Below are positions 6,432 through 11,866 of a DNA stretch of 11,866 nucleotides, in pieces; the first letter of the stretch is position 1; every line of letters starts with the position of its first letter. Location of the stretch: contig JBJELF010000100.1 in assembly GCA_051879015.1 (NCBI GenBank), positions 1-11,866 on the forward strand. Direction: 5' to 3'. Under the pieces are notes generated by a model. That model was not told the origin of the DNA. It did no database searches and saw only the letters and a program-made list of their open reading frames with translations. The position numbers were made by a program, and so were the translations under genes. This DNA comes from JBJELF01 sp051879015 (GTDB lineage: Bacteria; Bacillota; Clostridia; Lachnospirales; Lachnospiraceae).

Positions 6432-8219
6432 TTATTCCTTTTCCTTAATTGCAATTCCCAATTCGTCCAACTGCTTACAATCAACAATATTCGGAGCCTC
6501 TGTCATCAGACAAGATGCGTCCTTCACCTTCGGGAACGCAATCACTTCACGGATGCTGTCTGCCTGTGTCATTAACATAATCAGACGGTCTAATCCATAA
6601 GCCAATCCTGCGTGAGGTGGTACTCCATACTTAAAGGCATTAATTAAGAAACCAAAACGCTCATAAGCCGATTCCTTTGTAAAGCCGAGCACTTCAAACA
6701 TCTTCTCCTGTACTTCACTCTGATAAATACGGACAGAACCTCCGCCGATTTCTACACCATTTAAAGTGATATCATAAGCCTGTGCCCGCACCTTTCCTGG
6801 GTCGGTATCTAAGAGCGGCAAATCTTCTTCCATTGGCATTGTGAATGGATGATGCATTGCCACATAGCGATTTTCTTCTTCTGAAAACTCCAACAGTGGA
6901 AACTCTGTTACCCACAAAAACTTATACTCGTCCTTTTTAATCAGTCCCAACTGCTTACCAAGTTCCAGACGAAGAGCCCCTAAGACATTCCATACCAGAG
7001 AAGTCTTGTCTGCTGCAAACAACAGCAAATCGCCAGCCTTACCTTCCATACGCTCAATAATAGCTGCCATCTCTTCTTCCGTCATAAACTTAGCAAAAGA
7101 AGACTTCCAGCTTCCGTTTGGCTGAATCGCAATATAAGCCAAACCTTTTGCTCCGTATCCCTTTGCAAACTCAACCAAAGCGTCAATCTTCTTTCTTGGC
7201 ATAGCACCCTGTCCTTCCACATTGATACCGCGAACGGTACCGCCATTTTCCAGGGCACTCTTAAATACCGCGAACTGACTATTGGCTACCACGTCGGAAA
7301 TGTTCTTCAACTCCATTCCAAAACGAACATCCGGCTTATCCGAACCAAAACGATTCATCGCCTCAGTCCAAGTCATACGCTGGATTGGAAGTGGTACCTC
7401 CACGCCGATTGCTTCCTTAAAGATATGAGCCAACAAGCGCTCGTTTACTTCCATTACTTCTTCCTGACTGACAAAAGACAGCTCCATATCAATCTGAGTA
7501 AACTCAGGCTGACGGTCCGCACGTAAGTCCTCATCGCGGAAACATCTAGCCAGCTGGAAGTAACGGTCATAACCAGAGCACATCAACAGCTGCTTAAAAA
7601 TTTGGGGAGATTGGGGCAGCGCATAAAAGTTTCCTGGATGAATGCGGCTTGGCACCAAATAATCTCTTGCTCCCTCAGGTGTACTCTTTGTCAGCATTGG
7701 AGTCTCAATCTCCAAAAATCCTTCTTTATCCAGAAAAGTACGCACACTGGTTGTCACCTTAGAACGAAGCATAATTTTACTCTGCAGTTCTGGTCTTCTC
7801 AAATCCAGATAACGATATTTTAATCGAAGCTCATCTTTGGTCTGAATTCCGTCTTCAATCGGAAATGGAGGAGTCAGCGCCTCTGATAAAATACGAATTT
7901 GGCTGACAATAACCTCAATCTCTCCCGTTGCCAAATTTTTATTCACTGCACCAGAACGTCTGGCTACTTCACCTTCCACGGCGATTACATACTCACTTCT
8001 CAAAGTCTCTGCCTTGGCAAAGCCCTCCTCATGAACACGGTCCACATCAAATACTAACTGCATGATACCGGAACGGTCTCTCAGATCAATAAAAATTAAA
8101 CTTCCTAAATTTCTTCTCTTTTGTACCCAGCCCATCAATACGACTTTTTCGCCAATATTTTGAGTGGATACCTCACAACATCTGTGGGTACGTTTCAACC
8201 CACGCATGGATTCTGCCAT
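6432..8219 (-). CDS. aspS: Aspartyl-tRNA synthetase
   Basis: Charges tRNA-Asp with aspartate in the cytosol; bacterial class IIb enzyme. I chose ATG 8219 (595 aa, starting MAESMRG), not the upstream in-frame ATG at 8246, because GGAGG lies 8 nt before it and inside the longer frame. An OB-fold anticodon domain (about 15-105) holds GWVQKRRNLGSLIFIDLRDR. Class II motif 1 is near 167-186 (FLEIETPMLTKSTPEGA), motif 2 at 227-246 (FRDEDLRADRQPEFTQID), and motif 3 at 538-549 (GLAYGLDRLIML). The bacterial GAD insertion lies at about 281-416. Length matches the family (about 590). Leu38 in RRNLGS is the residue I recall from Asp-specific enzymes, with His in non-discriminating ones; this is tentative. 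hisS is upstream after a 209-bp gap, and a strong terminator follows. Confidence 0.98.
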   Translation of the reverse strand: MAESMRGLKRTHRCCEVSTQNIGEKVVLMGWVQKRRNLGSLIFIDLRDRSGIMQLVFDVDRVHEEGFAKAETLRSEYVIAVEGEVARRSGAVNKNLATGEIEVIVSQIRILSEALTPPFPIEDGIQTKDELRLKYRYLDLRRPELQSKIMLRSKVTTSVRTFLDKEGFLEIETPMLTKSTPEGARDYLVPSRIHPGNFYALPQSPQIFKQLLMCSGYDRYFQLARCFRDEDLRADRQPEFTQIDMELSFVSQEEVMEVNERLLAHIFKEAIGVEVPLPIQRMTWTEAMNRFGSDKPDVRFGMELKNISDVVANSQFAVFKSALENGGTVRGINVEGQGAMPRKKIDALVEFAKGYGAKGLAYIAIQPNGSWKSSFAKFMTEEEMAAIIERMEGKAGDLLLFAADKTSLVWNVLGALRLELGKQLGLIKKDEYKFLWVTEFPLLEFSEEENRYVAMHHPFTMPMEEDLPLLDTDPGKVRAQAYDITLNGVEIGGGSVRIYQSEVQEKMFEVLGFTKESAYERFGFLINAFKYGVPPHAGLAYGLDRLIMLMTQADSIREVIAFPKVKDASCLMTEAPNIVDCKQLDELGIAIKEKE

Positions 8220-8343
8220 GATATCTGCCTCCTCATTTACCAACACAACTTATCCCAGCGCACTAACGCTTGAATAAATTATTACTCTATAACCTATCTA
8301 TTGTAGCTAATATTATTTTTACTAATTCCATCTAGAAAACGAT

Positions 8344-8402
8344 TCGATAAAAGCCCTGTTTCCTGCAGCAGTGTAAGGCGCATAGCAATCGACTTTTATC
8401 GA
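8344..8402. repeat. Inverted repeat element D between hisS and aspS
   Basis: TCGATAAAAG at 8344-8353 and CTTTTATCGA at 8393-8402 are perfect 10-bp inverted arms around 39 bases. The 3' part holds AGCAATCGACTTTTAT (8384-8399), which recurs with one change at 10641-10656, and just outside is AGCAATCC, the complement of GGATTGCT in repeats A and B. The AT-rich stem and long loop make it a poor terminator. The remaining gap up to aspS (8220-8343) is AT-rich with no convincing promoter. Confidence 0.6.
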
Positions 8403-8428
8403 CAGCAATCCCACGCAAATGGGGCATA

Positions 8429-9691
8429 TCAGTTTAATAACGGATTAATATAATATTCCACAATATCCGTATACCCTTCTGCGTTCAGCTGCTCTTTCTG
8501 GAATTTCTTATTCTTGTTCATTACGCTGACCAAGACTGCCGTACCCTCTTCACGCAGTGCCTGTGCTTCCTTCATTACTTCACACAGACGCTCTGCTGGC
8601 ATGTTCTTCTCAATCAAAAAAGCTTTTTTCTTTGATGCGCCTGGCACTTGGAAATTTTGATCCAGCAAAATCGTCACAATACGCTCAAATCCAATGGAAA
8701 ATCCGCAAGCACAAACCTGATTATTAGTGAACTTACCAATCATCTCATCATAACGTCCGCCGCCGCCGACAGAACCACTAAAGCCTTCCATACCAATTTC
8801 AAAAATCGTGCCTGTATAGTAAGACATACCACGAACCAAGGTCGGATCAAAAATCAACTCAAAGTCTGTGGAGGAAACTGCCTTCACCGATTCAGAAATC
8901 TGCTGCAAATTCTGAGCCGCATTACCCTCAATAAATCCATGCAGTTTTTCTCCCAGATAAGCAACACCATCCTCCTGCTGCTCTAGCTCACGGAACAAAT
9001 CCAAATAAGTATCTACATTCTCCTTTGCAAAGCCATTTTCGATGAGCTCTGCCTCTACACCGTCCAGACCAATCTTATCCATCTTATCTAAAGTAATAAA
9101 TACATCATCATAACGTTCCTTGTCAAAGCCACTGTATTTTGCCATCGCTTTCAGAATACGGCGGTCATTGATACGAACTTTAAAACCTTTGAATCCAATT
9201 TTGCCAAGTGCTGTGGTAGTTGCCAAAATCAATTCAATTTCAGCCATGTTGGATGGATCACCCAAAATGTCAATATCACACTGATAAAACTGTCTGTAAC
9301 GACCTTTCTGTGGACGGTCTGCTCTCCAAACAGGTCCTACCTGCAATGCCTTAAATGGTTTTGGCAGATTAGCCGCGTTGTTTGCGTAAAAACGAGCCAA
9401 AGGCAAGGTCTGGTCATAGCGAAGACCACAGTCAGCCAAATCATTTTCGCCCTTTGCAGTTTCCAGATTAAATTTCTCACCGCGTTTCATAATCTTAAAA
9501 ATTAATTTCTCATTTTCACCGCCCTGCTTGCTACAAAGGTTCTCGATATTTTCCACGCACGGAGTTTCAATTGGCGTAAAACCGAAGGAACGATAGGTAT
9601 CCTTTATCAAAGCAATCAGATAATCACGAATCTGCATTTCAGCTGGCATAATATCACGCATGCCTGTAACTGGTTTCTTTTTAAATGCCAT
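8429..9691 (-). CDS. hisS: Histidyl-tRNA synthetase
   Basis: Charges tRNA-His with histidine in the cytosol; class II enzyme. I chose ATG 9691 (420 aa, starting MAFKKKPVTGMRD), since GAGGG lies 7 nt upstream; the in-frame ATG at 9712 has no ribosome binding site. Motif 1 region: GFTPIETP. Motif 2 with the ATP loop: VWRADRPQKGRYRQFYQCD at about 120-138. The histidine-specific signature LVRGMSYYTGTIFE is at 285-298, then GGGGRYDEM, and motif 3 ACGFSIGFERI at 328-338. Oddities: SKQGGENEKLIFKIMKRGE replaces the usual bacterial GEETDIVSKEMYTF-like segment, Asp stands where RxERPQ normally has Glu, and the anticodon domain after residue 350 is about 20-25 residues shorter than in E. coli. It has its own promoter at 9817-9845 and no T-box. 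Confidence 0.96.
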   Translation of the reverse strand: MAFKKKPVTGMRDIMPAEMQIRDYLIALIKDTYRSFGFTPIETPCVENIENLCSKQGGENEKLIFKIMKRGEKFNLETAKGENDLADCGLRYDQTLPLARFYANNAANLPKPFKALQVGPVWRADRPQKGRYRQFYQCDIDILGDPSNMAEIELILATTTALGKIGFKGFKVRINDRRILKAMAKYSGFDKERYDDVFITLDKMDKIGLDGVEAELIENGFAKENVDTYLDLFRELEQQEDGVAYLGEKLHGFIEGNAAQNLQQISESVKAVSSTDFELIFDPTLVRGMSYYTGTIFEIGMEGFSGSVGGGGRYDEMIGKFTNNQVCACGFSIGFERIVTILLDQNFQVPGASKKKAFLIEKNMPAERLCEVMKEAQALREEGTAVLVSVMNKNKKFQKEQLNAEGYTDIVEYYINPLLN

Positions 9692-9752
9692 AATTTTTCC
9701 CTCTTTATTCATTTTTAAAATGTAACTATTCAGCCAGCCATCTCATATTTCT

Positions 9753-9793
9753 GCTGTACAACAGCTTAACACTGCCAACACAGCCAAACAGTG
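9753..9793 (-). promoter_or_regulatory. Two small hairpins in the hisS leader
   Basis: GCTGT-ACA-ACAGC at 9753-9765 is a perfect 5-bp stem with a 3-base loop. CACTG (9770-9774) and CAGTG (9789-9793) form another 5-bp stem with a 14-base loop. Both fall in the untranslated leader. They may be structural only; no known riboswitch consensus was recognised. Confidence 0.3.
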
Positions 9794-9816
9794 GCATGGG
9801 CTTTTTCTCGGTGCTT

Positions 9817-9845
9817 ATTATACCTTTTTTATTTCAATTATGCAA
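9817..9845 (-). promoter_or_regulatory. Sigma-A type promoter for hisS
   Basis: On the minus strand TTGCAT (9840-9845), a 17-bp A-rich spacer, then a perfect TATAAT (9817-9822). Transcription would begin near 9810, giving a leader of about 119 nt before the hisS ATG at 9691. Confidence 0.7.
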
Positions 9846-9892
9846 TGCCTCTTTTATATATTTCTACTGTAAAAATTATTGCTTAATGTTAA

Positions 9893-9928
9893 GATACCAG
9901 GGTCAAAATGCCTTTTGACCCTGGTATC
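9893..9928. repeat. Dispersed hairpin repeat, copy C (16-bp perfect palindrome)
   Basis: GATACCAGGGTCAAAA, loop TGCC, then the exact complement TTTTGACCCTGGTATC. On the minus strand its core GGGTCAAAAGGCATTTTGAC differs at one base from the copy B core on the plus strand. It lies 65 bases past the HD gene stop. It may end that transcript, but the bases after it (TTAACATTAAGC) are not a real U-tract, so I call it a repeat. Confidence 0.75.
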
Positions 9929-9992
9929 CTACTAGATGGGAAATTCATATTGGTAAATATTCTGTTTTCTGTGCGATTCTTTCTAGCTTCTT

Positions 9993-10538
9993 TTATGGTC
10001 GAAAGCTCTTCAGTGCCTCAATGGTCTGCAAAATCAGTTCATCCAAGGTCCAGCCCAGCATTTCTGCTCCTTTTATAATCACATCTCTGGAACATCCTGC
10101 TGCAAAGCCTTTACTTTTAAACTTTTTCTTCACCGACTTTAATTCCAAATCCTGTACACTCTTTGATGGTCTCATAATTACCACCGCCCCAATCAATCCT
10201 GTCAATTCATCGACTGCATACAACACTTTTTCCATCTCATGCTCTGGCTTAATATCCACCGTAATGCCATAACCATGACTAGCAGTAGCGCGGATGATTC
10301 TCTCATCGATGCCGCGCTCTCTCATAATCTCCTGACTCTTGATACAATGCTGCTCTGGATATTGTTCAAAATCCAAGTCATGTAAAATACCAACAATTTC
10401 CCAAAATTCCTTCTCATCACCATAGCCCAACTTTTCTGCAAAATACTTCATGGTATTTCCCACAATCTCAGCATGTTCCAGATGAAACTCATCCTGATTA
10501 TATTCTTTCAATAAATTCCAAGCTTCCTGTTTTGTCAT
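9993..10538 (-). CDS. HD-domain hydrolase (HDIG, COG2316-like)
   Basis: Predicted metal-dependent phosphohydrolase of the HD superfamily, cytosolic, substrate unknown. I chose ATG 10538 (181 aa, starting MTKQEAWNLLKEY). The in-frame ATG at 10601 would place a perfect terminator hairpin inside the coding region and has no ribosome binding site; at 10538 a modest GGGAAAG precedes. Metal-site residues: His22 in LEHAEI, His53-Asp54 in GILHDLDFEQYP, His88 in ASHGYG, and Asp110 in YAVDELTGL. The C-terminal half has RPSKSVQDLELKSVKKKFK and FAAGCSRD, typical of the COG2316 group as I remember it. Length is normal for that group. It sits between cysK and hisS with terminators or repeats on both sides, so it is probably transcribed alone. 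Confidence 0.92.
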   Translation of the reverse strand: MTKQEAWNLLKEYNQDEFHLEHAEIVGNTMKYFAEKLGYGDEKEFWEIVGILHDLDFEQYPEQHCIKSQEIMRERGIDERIIRATASHGYGITVDIKPEHEMEKVLYAVDELTGLIGAVVIMRPSKSVQDLELKSVKKKFKSKGFAAGCSRDVIIKGAEMLGWTLDELILQTIEALKSFRP

Positions 10539-10549
10539 TTTTCTTTCCC

Positions 10550-10583
10550 AAAAACAGAGCCAGGCACTACTGCATGGCTCTGT
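10550..10583 (-). terminator. Rho-independent terminator, probably for cysK
   Basis: On the minus strand ACAGAGCCA (10575-10583) pairs with TGGCTCTGT (10554-10562), a 9-bp stem. After one mismatch a further 3 bp close a CTAC-complement loop. It is followed directly by TTTT at 10550-10553. It is 119 bp past the cysK stop and ends 12 bp before the HD gene start. Confidence 0.8.
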
Positions 10584-10625
10584 ATCCTTTCTTTCCTTCA
10601 TCTAATCTTTCATCATCGATACAAT

Positions 10626-10656
10626 CGCTTCTCAAGCGGCAGCAATCGACTGTTAT
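10626..10656. repeat. Repeat fragment E between cysK and the HD gene
   Basis: Contains a perfect mini-hairpin CGCTT-CTC-AAGCG (10626-10638), then AGCAATCGACTGTTAT (10641-10656), which matches element D (8384-8399) at 15 of 16 bases. The long TCGATAAAAG arm of D is absent, so this looks like a partial or decayed copy. It lies in the untranslated 3' region of cysK. Confidence 0.5.
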
Positions 10657-10701
10657 ATTTATGAACCCTTTCAAGATATGTTCATTTCTATATTGAAATA
10701 A

Positions 10702-11637
10702 TTAATAGTTAAACAATGGAGTAGACAAATATCTGTCACCAGAATCTGGCAGTAATACAACAATTACTTTTCCCTTATTTTCTGGTCTGCTTGCTAAGAT
10801 GCTGGCTGCCTTCAAAGCTGCACCAGAAGAAATACCCACCAAAATTCCTTCACTGACTGCAAACTTTCTTCCCTCGACAAAAGCATCCTCATTTTCGATA
10901 GGAAGAATCTCATCATAAATCTTGGTATTTAACACATCTGGCACAAATCCCGCTCCGATTCCCTGAATCTTGTGAGAACCGCTCTTTCCTGTGGAAAGCA
11001 CTGGGCTAGTCGCTGGCTCTACAGCCACAATCTTCACATCTGGATTTTGCTCCTTTAAATATTCACCAACACCAGTGATAGTACCACCAGTACCAACACC
11101 TGCCACAAAAATGTCTACTTTACCATCTGTCTGCTCCCAGATTTCTGGACCAGTAGTTGCTTTATGCACAGCTGGATTAGCAGGATTAATAAACTGTCCC
11201 AAAATCACTGCACCGTCAATCTCATTGACTAACTCCTCTGCCTTTGCAATGGCACCTTTCATCCCCTTTGCTCCCTCGGTCAAAACTAACTCGGCACCGT
11301 AGGCCTTCAACATATTTCTTCTTTCCACACTCATGGTCTCCGGCAAGGTAAGAATTGCTCTATAACCCTTTGCAGCTGCCACAGAAGCCAAACCAATTCC
11401 CGTATTTCCGCTGGTTGGCTCAATAATAGTCGAACCTGGTTTCAAAATACCCTTCTTCTCCGCATCCTCAATCATTGCCAATGCTACTCTATCTTTCACA
11501 GAACCTGCTGGATTGAAATATTCCAACTTAGCAAGAATCGTAGCATCTGTCACTCCTGCTTTCTTTGCATAACCATTTAGCTTCAATAATGGTGTCTTTC
11601 CAATCAATTCCAATGCGCTTTCCTTAATCTGACTCAT
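10702..11637 (-). CDS. cysK: Cysteine synthase A (O-acetylserine sulfhydrylase)
   Basis: PLP enzyme that makes cysteine from O-acetylserine and sulfide in the cytosol. 311 aa, normal for CysK. The PLP lysine is Lys48 in NPAGSVKDR; the substrate loop TSGNTG is at 75-80; the phosphate-binding loop GTGGT is at 182-186; GISSGAA near 268-274 gives the serine that contacts the PLP nitrogen. Family markers KTPLLKL and PDSGDRYLST are present at each end. I favour cysteine synthase over cystathionine beta-synthase because the length and C-terminal PDSGDRYLSTPLF fit CysK, with no CBS domain. ATG at 11637 has GAGG 8 nt upstream. It has a perfect consensus promoter and ends at the terminator at 10550-10583, so it is likely a single-gene transcript. 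In many Bacillota CysK also serves as partner of the repressor CymR. Confidence 0.97.
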   Translation of the reverse strand: MSQIKESALELIGKTPLLKLNGYAKKAGVTDATILAKLEYFNPAGSVKDRVALAMIEDAEKKGILKPGSTIIEPTSGNTGIGLASVAAAKGYRAILTLPETMSVERRNMLKAYGAELVLTEGAKGMKGAIAKAEELVNEIDGAVILGQFINPANPAVHKATTGPEIWEQTDGKVDIFVAGVGTGGTITGVGEYLKEQNPDVKIVAVEPATSPVLSTGKSGSHKIQGIGAGFVPDVLNTKIYDEILPIENEDAFVEGRKFAVSEGILVGISSGAALKAASILASRPENKGKVIVVLLPDSGDRYLSTPLFNY

Positions 11638-11662
11638 ACGATATACCTCTTCTTTCTTTATA

Positions 11663-11681
11663 TCCTACTTAATTGATAGGA
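11663..11681. promoter_or_regulatory. Candidate operator in the cysK leader
   Basis: TCCTA (11663-11667) and TAGGA (11677-11681) form a 5-bp dyad with a 9-base centre, about 20-35 nt past the expected start of the cysK transcript. AT-rich dyads with CCTA/TAGG arms resemble Rrf2-family sites, and CymR of that family controls cysK in Bacillus. The link here is inference from position and shape. Confidence 0.35.
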
Positions 11682-11705
11682 ATAATATATTTTCTTATAC
11701 TGAAA

Positions 11706-11734
11706 ATTATAACCTTCTGTTTTTTCTTTGTCAA
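11706..11734 (-). promoter_or_regulatory. Consensus sigma-A promoter for cysK
   Basis: On the minus strand TTGACA (11729-11734), exactly 17 bp, TATAAT (11706-11711): a full match to consensus in both boxes and spacing. The start should fall near 11699, giving a leader of about 62 nt. Confidence 0.9.
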
Positions 11735-11772
11735 TCCTATATTACCTTGATCGTTATAGTTTTTTCCTAGTA

Positions 11773-11787
11773 TTCACCATAGGTGAA
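11773..11787. repeat. 15-bp palindrome upstream of the cysK promoter
   Basis: TTCACC-ATA-GGTGAA has perfect 6-bp arms with a 3-base centre. It lies about 40 bp upstream of the cysK -35 box, a position open to an activator or to a regulator of a gene beyond the window edge. No matching regulator family was identified. Confidence 0.4.
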
Positions 11788-11811
11788 AAGCTATCAAACG
11801 ACCATATTATA

Positions 11812-11859
11812 ATGTTGGGGTCAAAAGGTATTTTGACCCCTTGATACCTATGGATTGCT
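11812..11859. repeat. Dispersed hairpin repeat, copy B
   Basis: GGGGTCAAAA (11817-11826), loop GGTA, TTTTGACCCC (11831-11840) is a perfect 10-bp hairpin. It is followed by TTGATACCTATGGATTGCT, shared with copy A at 4057-4104 (42 of 48 bases without gaps). The element probably runs on past the window edge. Confidence 0.78.
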
Positions 11860-11866
11860 CCGCACG

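Larger units (their letters stand above)
9692..9992. other. 301-base gap between the HD gene and hisS
   Basis: Holds, in minus-strand order, 64 plain bases after the HD stop, a 16-bp palindrome (9893-9928), the hisS promoter (9817-9845) and a leader of about 119 nt with two small hairpins. No T-box antiterminator sequence is seen on either strand. A 23-codon ATG frame (MPLFGCVGSVKLLYSRNMRW...) lies in the leader but has no good ribosome binding site and no His codon. Confidence 0.8.

Noticed and set aside
8220..8246. aspS start at the upstream ATG 8246 (9 more residues)
   Set aside because: The GGAGG ribosome binding site for ATG 8219 lies within this extension, and AspRS proteins normally begin near the MAESMRG position.
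8344..8402. Element D as the Rho-independent terminator of hisS
   Set aside because: The stem is AT-rich with a 39-base loop and no U-tract directly after it. Its inner sequence recurs elsewhere, so a repeat is the better reading.
8220..8428. T-box or other tRNA-responsive leader before aspS
   Set aside because: No T-box antiterminator core or its complement is present in this gap.
9692..9712. hisS start at the upstream ATG 9712 (7 more residues)
   Set aside because: No ribosome binding site precedes it, while GAGGG sits 7 nt before ATG 9691.
9709..9784. 23-codon leader peptide before hisS
   Set aside because: It has no good ribosome binding site and no histidine codons, so attenuation by His starvation is not supported.
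11801..11816. Palindromic ATTATAAT near 11806 as a -10 box on either strand
   Set aside because: No acceptable -35 is found 16-18 bp upstream on either strand.
1..11866. CRISPR array, rRNA, tRNA, transposase or phage genes
   Set aside because: No regularly spaced direct repeats, no tRNA-like cloverleaf with conserved arms and no such protein were seen on either strand.

Overview
The window is a run of ten genes, all on the minus strand, so transcription goes from high to low coordinates. In that order they are cysK, an HD-domain hydrolase, hisS, aspS, a TPR protein, a COG2509-type FAD-dependent oxidoreductase, a DUF4037 nucleotidyltransferase-like protein, a DUF4125 protein, an unrecognised charged coiled-coil protein, and guaA, whose last few codons lie outside the window. 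Moderate-to-low GC, strong AGGAGG-type ribosome binding sites, consensus sigma-A promoters with U-rich terminators, and the DUF4037/DUF4125/TPR set point to the Bacillota, class Clostridia, most likely a Lachnospiraceae gut commensal. This is judged from family resemblance, not from a database search.

Layout. 11638-11866: cysK control region with a perfect TTGACA-17-TATAAT promoter, two short dyads and a copy of a dispersed hairpin repeat. 10702-11637: cysK. 10539-10701: gap with a repeat fragment and a Rho-independent terminator that ends just before the HD gene. 9993-10538: HD hydrolase. 9692-9992: 301-base gap with a 16-bp perfect palindrome, the hisS promoter and a structured leader that is not a T-box. 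8429-9691: hisS. 8220-8428: gap with a long inverted repeat. 6432-8219: aspS, closed by a strong strand-specific terminator. 5685-6347: TPR gene. 5482-5684: promoter with an operator-like inverted repeat across its -10. 4111-5481: oxidoreductase. 4014-4110: gap with another hairpin-repeat copy. 3030-4013 and 2422-3033: DUF4037 and DUF4125, overlapping by ATGA. 1571-2257: coiled-coil protein. 1-1526: guaA.

The recognised genes are housekeeping: cysteine synthesis, charging of tRNA-His and tRNA-Asp, and GMP synthesis. The least understood part is 2258-6347, where a TPR protein, an oxidoreductase, an NTase-fold protein and its translationally coupled partner sit between aspS and guaA. I think this is the best candidate for an undescribed functional unit; the NTase-fold assignment rests on a visible GS...DxD motif. 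The gaps also hold two sets of short dispersed palindromic elements. No rRNA, tRNA, CRISPR array, transposase or phage gene was seen.
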